Source of the DNA: Chlorokybus atmophyticus
Lineage: Eukaryota; Streptophyta; Chlorokybophyceae; Chlorokybales; Chlorokybaceae
NCBI GenBank assembly: GCA_009103225.1
Contig: RHPI01003124.1
Location: 249,757 to 313,756 of the forward strand
DNA: 64,000 nt
Direction: 5' to 3'
The notes beneath the pieces are model-generated. The model ran no database searches and had not been told where the DNA came from. It was given only the letters and a program-made list of their open reading frames with translations. Shown here piece after piece: positions 54,875 through 64,000 of this stretch. The translations under genes and the position numbers were made by a program. The stretch's first letter is position 1; each line of letters starts with the position of its first letter.

Positions 54875-55334
54875 CTAGTACAACTATTAGCTGAGCGGCA
54901 TGCTAGTTGTATGGTTTGCGTCTCTGGGTTGCGTAGTGAAGATATAGTTGCAACACCATTGTGTTGTACTGCGCAATGACCTACAGTCACAACACTATGT
55001 GTGCACAGCCAAACGAGGCAGCTTGATGGCTTGTGTGCACCCCTTGCATTGAGGCAACATTACGTCATATTATAACTGTAATACTCTTTTCTAAGCTAGA
55101 GTCGTGCAATCAACACAGATATTGTCAGGTTTGCACAGCCGGATGCATGGAGCAGCTGTATCTCTAATCTAGGTGTCCCAGCCAGAGTACATACTGAAAT
55201 GTCTGCTGGGCTCCGCTATTGTGCACAACAAGTGAGGCCTTTCTCATGCATCGCAGCAAATGTCCGTCGCTCAATACGCTCAGTAGTATCTGCAATGAGA
55301 AATCATAATTCCAGCTTGATGCCCAACTATTGCA
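54875..55334. other. Convergent spacer between VASt gene and PCCB
   Basis: 460 bp between stop codons. No gene seen; both 3' untranslated regions must be short or overlap. Confidence 0.6.
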
Positions 55335-58300
55335 TCACAAGGGACAGTTTCCATGCTTTTTGGACGGATTTGTCAACACCTGGTCACAAACATAGGATTA
55401 CATTAGCACACAGGCTCACAAGAGCTGCCAAACGCGTGAAGCAAGTCATGAAGACATCATGCGATGGGATTGTGTGCCAAAGGGGGGATGTTGCCAAGAG
55501 CCAACATCTTATAATTCTCCAGGTGCACATGTTCTGTCATAACAACATACCTTTTTCTGCAGCACTGGTAGTTCCTTGCAGATGCGCGCGCGCGTCTCCT
55601 CCGGCGCGATGACTTCATCAACAAAGCCGTGACGCGCGGCAACATATGGGTTGCAGAATTTCTGCATTGACAAAGAGCCGCATCAACAGGAGGTTGATAT
55701 ACGCAGCTATGACAGAAAGTGAGCAAAGTAGCCTGTAATCAGCAAAGCTGCGGTCCTGTTTGAGTGAGTAATAAATAGTAAGTATAGTGAGTATTACCTC
55801 CTCGTACTCGTGAACCTCTTTGGTAATATCGCCTTTACCCCGATACAAGATCTCAACGGCGCCCTTCGCGCCCATCACAGCAATCTGCAGCGGAGTTGTT
55901 GTAGCACAATCGATACCGCCATGAGAGCCATCATGTATGTGACTCAACCACGCCAGCAAACAATTATGCAAGCTGGCAATGTATGCTGAACACGCACGCA
56001 CGCATGCACGTGAGAACACGCGCCTGCCCGCGCGCACACACAAACACCCGTGCGCGTGTTTGTAAGTATGTGTGTGCGGGCGCTTGTTGATACCTCAGCG
56101 CTTGGCCAGGCGAGGTTGACATCACCTCGGAGATGTTTGCTGCTCATGACATCATACGCGCCGCCATACGCCTTGCGCGTGATGACGGTAATCTTCCCAA
56201 CAGTTGCTTCCGCATACGCATACAGCAACTTCGCCCCATGTCTAATAATCCCCCCTTGCTCCTGCGCCACACCCGGCAAGAAACCCGGCACGTCCACAAA
56301 CGTGACAATAGGAATACCAAAACAATCGCAGAATCGGACAAAGCGTGCAGCTTTGACTGATGCATCGATGTCGAGACAACCCGCCAACACGGCGGGTTGG
56401 TTCGCCACCACGCCTACAGTGTTCCCGCCGACGCGTGCGAAACCCGTGATGATGTTCTTGGCGAAGGACTCGGATATCTCAAACATCTCGCCGTTGTCGA
56501 CAACTTGTTCCAACACGTCGCGCATGTCGTAGGAGGCGTGAGGGTCGCGCGGGATGATTGTTTTGAGAGAGGAAAGCGGGCGCTCAGTCTGGTCGGTTGT
56601 TGGCCGGTGAGGTGGAGGTTCGCGGTTGGATAAAGGGAGGTAGTCAACGAGGTCACGCATGCGAGCCAACGCGTCGAGCTCGTTGTCAAATACCCCGTGC
56701 GCAACGCCTGTGCATAGGGGATGTCAATTAATTGTATACGTGCGTGCGTGCGTGCATGCGTGCGTGCGTGCATGCGTGCGTGCGTGCCAGCGCACATGAC
56801 TGTGTAAGCGCCCCTTATGTGTGCACGTACACACGCATGCGTGCGCGTGTGTTTGTCAGCACATGTAGTGACACAGCCTGGCTCTGCGTACGCACTTTCG
56901 CCGGTATGTATGTGCGTGCTGCCTTGCATGCTTGCAAGAGGTCGCGTGGGTGTATGTATATCCACCATAAGCACCTGATTTGGTGGAGTGGGTTGTGGCG
57001 CCTCCCAGCTGGTCTTGTGTGACGTCTTCATGCATCACTGCGCGCACCACGTCCGGTCCCGTCAAGAACATGTGTGACGTCTGCATAACACACAACCCAT
57101 GGGTGCTGACTTACATGTGAACACGATATTATTGAGCTACTCCTCCACACAACTTAACACTTCATATCAGCAAACAGAGACGTCATTTGTTCCCGCTGAA
57201 CAACGACAACCATGCAACATTGTGCTCATAAGACAACCTCTCGGCACCCGCCGCGCATGGCACATCAACACTGCTTCCTCTCAACGTTTACAACAAGGTG
57301 CACAGCAAGCGATGATAATGCTGATGCTCAAGAGGTGAAACAATGTCGTTCGAGAAAACACTTTCAAGAAAGACTTATACACAGGTCAAACGTGCACTAT
57401 TATCTTACGCCTGGCACAAGCTTTGCTTCGTATCAATTACCAACACAGCGTAACCATAATGATAACCATACCTGTCGAACCATGAAGACAAAGTCGGTGA
57501 GCGCTGGCGAATACACGGCTCCGCCCGCACACGGCCCCATGATGAGTGACAGCTGCGGGATCACTCCCGACGCCATCACATTGCGCTGAAACACCTCCGC
57601 ATACCCTGTTCGATAAGGTGTAAACAGGTACACATCGTATCATGCACGAGGGGAAAAAGCTTGTTTACTGTTTACTACACAACTCACACCTGCGAGAGAT
57701 AACACTCCTTCTTGTATGCGCGCTCCACCCGAGTCATTGAGCCCAATGACCTGAAGAAAACATCAGCATTGCCACATGTTGGTACAAACTCAATAGGTAC
57801 AACATAACACAACAACAAGCCTCACCGGCACGCCCGCAGCCATTGCGCGGTCTAGCAGCCGGCAGATCTTCAGCGCATGCGTCTCCGAAAGGGACCCGCC
57901 AAACACTGTGAAGTCCTGCCAGTACAAGCATACAAGTTACTACAAGTGAAAAATGACTCCACACTGGGACTGTTATGTCCCGAGGCACAGTAATGTCCTT
58001 TAATAAAGCGCTTAAAGCAGCAACAATTATGAAGACATATATGCTTGTAGAGTTGTGTCTGTAGAGCGTGCCCACACATGCAAGCAAGCCGCCCAATGAC
58101 ACACACCCATATATGCGCATGTCCACGCATGTAAACATCAACACGGACAAAGGCACACATGCGCATACGCGCCCCTGCACACGCCCCAAGCCCATGCCCA
58201 AGCAAGCACATGCACACGCACGTGCACACGCACATGCCCCCCCCCCNCAATTGCTTTGCATGTGAGTATCATATCGCTGCTGCGCACCTCAACACACCTG

Positions 58301-59187
58301 AAAGCCCTTGTCAGCAGTGTCGCTACTGCAGCTGTACTCCTCAGAAAGCTTCTGTGCTGATGTTGCATGCTTGCGCGCAGAGTCCCGCATGTCTGATATC
58401 ATTGCAATCGCGTCTTGGGTGTAAACCAGCCCTGACTGCAAGATTACGTCTACAAGTCGAACGCCATTCCTGTCAAGTGTTACAAGCTAATGAGCAGTCG
58501 TGCACGTGTGGAACCCACCCCCCCACACACTTCCCTCCTCCTCACCTGTGAGAACACGGCAACCGTTCTCCCCCTCACCCTCCCGAACCCCGTGACGACT
58601 CCATCTCCGGGGTGCCCCTTCCCTCCCATCCCGAAATCGATGCATCGGTGCCGCACGAGCGCGCCCATCTCGACGAAGGAGTCGGAGTCGAGGAGGACGG
58701 AAAGGCGCTCGCGGGCGGTTAACTTGCCGGAGGAGTGCTGCTTAGACACCTGAGAGAAAAGGGGGAGGGTTAAGGTTAGGGTTAGGGTGGCTGTGAGGTT
58801 GAGGTTGAGGTTGAGGTTAAGTGTTTACTGCGAGATCGATAGTTGAAGCTGCTCTGCTCTTGCTTGAGTTTAGTTGTTGAAGGCAGTGCGTGCATGCGTG
58901 TGTGTTGTGAGGTCTGGATGACATGCAGATCAGTGAGCGTAGTTGGTTCAAAGGCGCTTGCTTGATGCTGGCGTGTGCCCTTTCGATCGTGGTTGTAAGA
59001 CTGTGCTTAGTACTGTCGGCAACATGTCAACATGGAGTTGAGTCGTGAGCTTCATGCTGAGTTGCCCGCGTGCTGTAAACAAGTGCAGAAGTCTACATAC
59101 GAAGCAACACCCGCACTCACACACATGCCATTAAAGTTGTGAGAGTATGAAATCAGCTGCACAATGCAACTGCCGTACTGGCCGTAC

Positions 59188-59227
<40 letters not shown>

Positions 59228-59647
59228 CAGGCCAACTCTTTAACCGCAAACACTCCGAATTGAATTCGTGAAACTGACTCAACTGCTGTGCCACAACAGA
59301 ACAACTGCACAGTATACAAATACGACATTGCGCAAGCATGCAGCATGGGCAATTAGCTGGCCACATATTCCACTCACCCTATCTGCTCCGCCGCCAGCCA
59401 TAGCCTCCGCCCGCAGCTCCGCCAGCCTGGCCGCCCGCGGATCGCGCGCATTGCCGCTCAACACTGTGACGGTTGGGGCAGAAGCGGAGGCGGAGGAGGC
59501 TATGGAGGAGAATGCGGAGGCGGAGATGGTGGAGGAGGTGGTGGAGGACAAGGCGGCGAGCAGCGTCCTGGACTGCACATCACAGGTCTGCTGGGAGAGG
59601 AGCAGCAGTCCGCGGCAGCGTAGAGCATAAGCGCACACCCGGGCCAT
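55335..59647 (-). CDS. PCCB: Propionyl-CoA carboxylase beta subunit, mitochondrial
   Basis: Carboxyltransferase half of propionyl-CoA carboxylase, making methylmalonyl-CoA with the biotin-bearing alpha subunit. Ten exons on the minus strand: 59647-59378, 58749-58546, 57915-57826, 57750-57690, 57605-57472, 57080-56975, 56707-56094, 55884-55798, 55661-55551, 55379-55335; 1722 nt, 573 aa. Seen: Ser/Ala/Arg-rich mitochondrial presequence, [122 protein letters not shown]-terminus KKHGNCPL. These match PCCB rather than methylcrotonyl-CoA carboxylase beta. Both oxyanion-hole regions are intact. Intron 1 carries telomere-like repeats. Confidence 0.97.
58766..58788 (+). repeat. Short interstitial TTAGGG-like repeat
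   Basis: AGGGTTAAGG followed by two TTAGGG units, then (GAGGTT)n to about 58820, in PCCB intron 1. Too short to be a telomere relic with confidence. Confidence 0.4.
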
Positions 59648-59963
59648 GACTACACCTCCGCACCACTCCAGCCACCAATGCCACCAATGCCGACGTGGTC
59701 GCCGCCCCGCGTCACCGCATGGCTGCTGACGCCCGTGACTGTTGGCGGGCTGGGCGAATGCGAGCTTGTGGGACACGTGGAAGTGGAGGGCGTGCCGTCA
59801 TGCCCACGTCAGCCCTATTGTGTCAGCTCTGATAGAGCTCTTTGCTGAAAATAAAGGCACTTTCAGCAGGCAATGTCCAAGACATCATCAATGCATGCTC
59901 AATGCAGCATGAACTAGCGCTCAAAGTATGACAGTACCGCGCTCAATGTCAATTATCCGTTGA

Positions 59964-60106
59964 ACAGTTTCATGACATTGAAGCTATGTTGCGTAAAAAA
60001 CATGCTAAATAATAATAGATCAATGATATGTGTATTATTATATAGCATGTTTTTTACGCAACATAGCTTCAATGTCATGAAACTGTCCACATATCATTAA
60101 TCTATT
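59964..60106. repeat. Perfect 44-bp inverted repeat with interleaved 19-bp inverted repeat
   Basis: Arm A is 59964-60007 and A' is 60043-60086, exact reverse complements with a 35-nt loop. Inside the loop, B (60014-60032) is the reverse complement of B' (60088-60106) with one mismatch. The order is A-B-A'-B', so both stems cannot form as simple nested hairpins. Confidence 0.95.
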
Positions 60107-60185
60107 GTATAATTTACACCCTTTGGGCGCATATTGTTTATCCTCCAAGATCGTATGCTCTTGGCGAGGTCATTCTCTTGCCGCC

Positions 60186-60220
60186 TAGCATTTAAGAGCA
60201 TAATATGCTCTTGAATGCTA
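60186..60220. repeat. 16-bp inverted repeat with 3-nt loop
   Basis: TAGCATTTAAGAGCAT and ATGCTCTTGAATGCTA flank AAT, with one mismatched pair. It could act as a terminator-like hairpin or a mobile-element end; neither is supported further. Confidence 0.6.
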
Positions 60221-62330
60221 AAAGTGTACATCTTTTGTGTATAACAGATGCATGTTATTGTGTACCATACGTATGCCGCACACGAGGGTTGTTTGTCACG
60301 TCACGCAAAACACGTCACGCTCATTACGCCTCGTCCATTATGTCATCACGCTAAGCACGCATCACATCTTACTCATCACGCCGTATTCATCATGCTCAGC
60401 ACGCCTTATGCCATACCCGTCACGCGTTGCTCCCCGACCTTGAATTATCGCTCATTATAACTTGAAAGAATTACATAAAGTAAAACTATGCTCTTCGCGG
60501 TGAGTAAATTCTCTTAATCATTAACATTTGCCCGTAGAACGACTCATTATCTCACATTCCATGTTATTAACGGGGTTATTCTCTTGGAGTGAAGTATTCT
60601 AGCAGGGGTAGACTGAAGAACTTACATTATCTCATTCTATCAATACAACATTGGTACAGGTACTTCAACGTTGAGGAGTGGAAACTAAAGTTTTAACTCT
60701 GTATGTTAAGAACTACCAACCAAGATGAATGCCGTCATACATCGCGTGTGCAATTGGCAATTGTACAATAGCAATTGTGCACACCGTCGTTGATTCAAAT
60801 AAGTTGTACATATTGTAAAAGGCTGATGCGGATGGAAAGCCATAGTAGTAACCATTACTTACTACTTACTTACTATTTTGTACTAGTATGTACTACTTAC
60901 TATGTACTACTTCTAATAGCAAGATAATTATTATCTTTTTAATTAAGCGGATGGCACAATCAACCTCCAAACTTACAAGCGATTAGCCACACATATCAAT
61001 CCCACATAACTTTCGCAACATTTCGTAGTATTTGTATATATGCAGTCATGCATATATAGGTACATATATAAAACGACTGCTGTATGCTCACAAGTATGTA
61101 ACTGTAAGCTTACTTAAGCGTATAGCATTCATGTTCCTTTGTGCAGCAATAAAGGTAGTAGCTTGCTATTAACAGGGGTAGACTGATGGTGCTTGCATGT
61201 GAGGGAGGAAGACATATTGTTATGGGTTATGACGGATTCAGCTGCATTAGATTAGGCAAAAAACCTTAAAGCCATCATGATGTAACATGACATGTGTTGA
61301 ATAACTGTTATTGCAGGGGTAAGTACCGGGTAGTTGTGGCTGTAATATGCCAATTAGGCAACGCAATCAACAGCATACAAAGCAGCGGTGTATGGAGGCT
61401 GAAGTCTTGTGCGCATGCGGCTCTGACCTCCTACAATACGCATCAAGAGCAGTCCACACGACACATGCATGTGTAAAAACACATGGTTGCTACAAGCATT
61501 AGGTGTTACATTGGCATCCTGACATTTAGCCTTGCAGTATGTGTCTGTCCAGAAGGCAGTGCGCCAGAAGCATGCCCGTGTGCAACAAAGTCTCATAAAG
61601 ATGGTGGGTGGGGCCTCAACCTTGCCATGGGTCTGTATGTGCTGCAAGCTTGCATGTCTCTGTGTGACACTGCCTCTGTGTCACACAGAGACACAAGAGT
61701 TTGCAGACGTCGTCGAGGGAGTTCACATTCACATTCACCGTTACCGCATCATGGCATGAGCAGCAACAAACAATAAACACAGTCCCGCAGAAATGCCCAA
61801 CAACTAAGCTTAGCTGATTCGAAACAGCTCGGAGTCGAATCGGCAAGCAGGCTGTGCTTGGTGCTTGTTGGCGCCAAGCAACAAGGGGGCGGCAGTGGCG
61901 GTGGCGGCGACATGGGTTACTTGCTCAGCGACGAGATCGACGACACTTATACATGGTGACACATTCGCTGCTTGTGGGTTGCCAGCCGCGGGCTTCGATT
62001 CCTGGCGCATGGGCACCAGGTGGGCAGTGCCTGTTTGTGACAATGCAGCCATGCTTGTAACGCACAGTGCCTCGCAACCTTCCACCACTGCTCATGTCCT
62101 GATTGCAGTTCTGTGTCACTGCATGTGCGTGTGTTGCAGAGAGTGTTGCGCAATCCTCTTCAGCGGCGGCCAGCTTGAGTTTGCACGGAGTAAATATGCT
62201 GTACAAACAGTCCTTATAACAACTTGCAGACTTACTGCCAGTGGTCTATTTGGAATCGAAGTGACGGCTTAGCACCCAGCAGAAGTTGTGTAACAGAACC
62301 GCGCTTGCAATAACAGCCGAAGACAACAAC

Positions 62331-62367
62331 GACAGCACCAACATCACCCGGTAATGTTGGTGCTGTC
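62331..62367. repeat. 14-bp perfect inverted repeat, 9-nt loop
   Basis: GACAGCACCAACAT at 62331-62344 pairs perfectly with 62354-62367. It lies between two stretches that may be exons of the unknown plus-strand gene. Confidence 0.75.
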
Positions 62368-62835
62368 GCTATTGTGGCTGGGCCACCCACAACAACCACA
62401 ACAACGCCAACAATAGTGCTTGCGTTCCTTGTTCTCTTGGCATGGCGGCAGTGGTCACGGACGTAAATCATCTACTGCTAGGTGCAGACCGACTTGAACA
62501 CTACCAATGGCGCCATATCTGAGGTGTGAGGTGCGAGATGGGACACCCACTACAGCAAACACATACTTGACAGTGCTTACCAACTATAGTTGTTCACTTT
62601 TCGCAATAAGGTAGCATAAGTTGGCGTGTTGTGCCCGTCAAGCAAGTCCTGTTGTTATGGTTTGGCCATACTGCGTCTGATGGCCTGTATGAGTGAGATC
62701 TGTTGCATGTTGTGCATGGCAACAACTCCCCTCCTTTTTATGCACGCTGACAGCATAATGGCTGTGCCCTGACTGTGTACTCACAAGTAAACTGTACTAT
62801 TGACATATTCTGTGTTTTCGTAGTCGGCATTGCAG

Positions 62836-63023
62836 GAAGCGCCACTTGTTCTCGCTATCACCAGCGCCAGGTGGCAACACTGCAAACGTCAACCCAACAT
62901 CAAGTGCAAGGTATGGTGGTGCATATTGTACATTGTGGTGCGTAAAAGATGTTGCATGTGTTTGACTGCAGGTTGGTCGGTGGTAAGCTGGTGTATCCGG
63001 AGCCAACCAACCGTATTCTCTAG
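62836..63023 (+). CDS. Unidentified protein, last two exons only
   Basis: Not recognised. Exons 62836-62910 and 62972-63023 join in phase (AG|G) and end at TAG. The product reads KRHLFSLSPAPGGNTANVN, then PTSSARLVGGKLVYPEP and TNRIL. Upstream plus-strand stretches that may belong are 61822-61955 (Gly-rich, GYLLSDEIDDTYTW) and 62318-62465 (Pro/Thr-rich then hydrophobic); I could not join them. The window's only intact clue is the compact C-terminus. Confidence 0.45.
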
Positions 63024-63668
63024 ATAAAAAATAGAAAGGGAGCAAACAGCGGCGGCTCGCAGCACCGGAAGTGTCTATGGCCAAACACAAGCAGGCGCTT
63101 GGCAGCTGATGGGACCTGCGTCAGGTGAGGACTGAAAGACACATGCATGTGCGCACAAACACGTGTATACACACATGCACGTGTGTACACACGTGCATGC
63201 ACACTCAAGCAGACTGACGCACGCATGCGCACACACGCACACGCGCCGGCACACCCGCACGCGCACGCCGACCCCGACGCATACACTCTTCACGTCTGTG
63301 GATACATGCATACATACGCTTGTGCACACACCCACACACGCCCAATTTGCACAACGGTGCCTCACCAATATTTCAACGCAGGACGGATACCAAACTGACG
63401 GCACGAGAGCATAGCACGTGGTGAGCAGAAAAGATGCCACCAGTGCAGGCAAAACGCTCACCAAGCGCACAAAATGCTTGCTTGCCGAGCCCAAGGTTTG
63501 GCGACATTGCAGGTGGTTCTGATCACTTTAAACATCGCAGCTCACACAGTACGTGCAAGTGCGCTTGACCTATAGCATGATAATCAGAAGGCTCATACAG
63601 TCTATCTCATATTCTACACTGCATCATGTTCTACATCAACGCGCTTAAGCTGCATAACATCAGAGGTC

Positions 63669-64000
63669 CTACCTTTTATGCCTGACTAGCTCGTATCCCG
63701 TTGTCGCAGGCTTAGCTGTTGGTGTCCTTACAGCGCCTCCATGGTAATTCTCTAACACTGTCGATTGATACGCAATGATGCTATACTGCTGCATTTGCCT
63801 CGTCCAAGTCTCCCGTACTTGGTGCAACTGGAGCTTATTTGGTCTGTATTTTGTCCTAGAAGACGCTCGACCTCCTTCGGATCCGAGCCTCTCAATCACA
63901 TCGTTTAGTTTTCTCTCCATTTGAGACCAGAATGCTGATAACACCTGGAGAGTCCCTGACAAGTCTTTGGTTGCCTTCAGGTACCTGGTGGCTTCCGTTG
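63669..64000 (-). CDS. Partial unknown helical protein, runs off the window
   Basis: A minus-strand frame open from the window edge to a stop at 63669. It reads helical and charged (LSAFWSQMERKLNDVIERLG, then KLQLHQVRETWTRQMQQYS) and ends TTGYELVRHKR. No family recognised. It could be the last exon of a gene to the right, or an element-derived fragment; the uninterrupted charge pattern favours coding. Confidence 0.45.
   Translation of the reverse strand, partial: TEATRYLKATKDLSGTLQVLSAFWSQMERKLNDVIERLGSEGGRASSRTKYRPNKLQLHQVRETWTRQMQQYSIIAYQSTVLENYHGGAVRTPTAKPATTGYELVRHKR

Larger units (their letters stand above)
59648..61800. other. AT-rich region without recognised genes
   Basis: After the PCCB start the sequence turns AT-rich. 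It holds the large inverted repeat (59964-60106), a small hairpin (60186-60220), a TCACGC/CATCACGC-rich stretch (60290-60420), TACTACTTAC repeats (60850-60915), and two copies of CAGGGGTAGACTGA at 60603-60616 and 61173-61186. No open frame looks coding. Confidence 0.5.

Noticed and set aside
58766-58820. Telomere fusion relic in PCCB intron 1
   Set aside because: Only two exact TTAGGG units followed by GAGGTT repeats; more likely a local microsatellite.
60290-60420. TCACGC-rich stretch as a CRISPR array
   Set aside because: Units are 6-8 bp with irregular spacing and no unique spacers; the genome is eukaryotic.

Overview
The window is nuclear DNA from an intron-rich eukaryote, almost certainly a green-lineage (Viridiplantae) alga. 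Reasons: GT-AG (and some GC-AG) spliced genes with many short exons; a LEUNIG-type LUFS/WD40 corepressor; a RHL1-type topoisomerase VI subunit; a VPS34 whose activation loop starts DFA and whose C-terminus reads AQYWR, as I recall from plant VPS34; a plant-type polyamine/amino-acid transporter; and telo-box and E2F sites near start codons. An NME5/RSP23-type radial-spoke protein implies motile flagella. LUG-type and PUT-type genes together with BK-channel and propionyl-CoA carboxylase genes (both, as far as I know, missing from land plants) suggest an early-diverging, flagellate streptophyte-grade alga. This placement is inference. I saw no bacterial features, CRISPR or viral genes.

Layout. 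1-2324 (-): folylpolyglutamate synthase, 3' end off the window. 2851-4828 (-): RHL1, head to head with an eight-unit polyubiquitin gene (+, 5469-7576). 9595-17719 (-): a 22-exon BK/Slo-type potassium channel. 19458-20260 (+): ICMT, first exon not found. 22102-22571 (+): tail of an unidentified gene. 24229-27617 (-): VPS34, head to head with LUG (+, 28387-33737). 34816-39401 (-): PUT/LAT transporter with a roughly 550-bp GGT/ACC tract in intron 1. 40871-43104 (+): NME5. 43851-45034 (-): coiled-coil protein, incomplete. 47835-50769 (+): TPR/J-domain protein interrupted by an 85-N gap. 52288-54874 (+): tail-anchored VASt-like protein. 55335-59647 (-): propionyl-CoA carboxylase beta. 59.7-64 kb: AT-rich DNA with a perfect 44-bp inverted repeat, the end of an unknown plus-strand gene and one partial minus-strand gene.

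Exon models were built by hand from splice consensus, codon phase and remembered family alignments. For RHL1, polyubiquitin, the BK channel, VPS34, LUG, PUT, NME5, VASt and PCCB the summed exon lengths are exact multiples of three and end at a stop, an internal check. Introns are packed with heterogeneous alternating purine-pyrimidine (CA/TG/CG) tracts. Five introns appear to use GC-AG borders.

The genes do not form an operon or pathway. Loose themes are housekeeping (folate, ubiquitin, prenyl-protein methylation, PI3P, propionate catabolism), membrane transport, and flagellar function.
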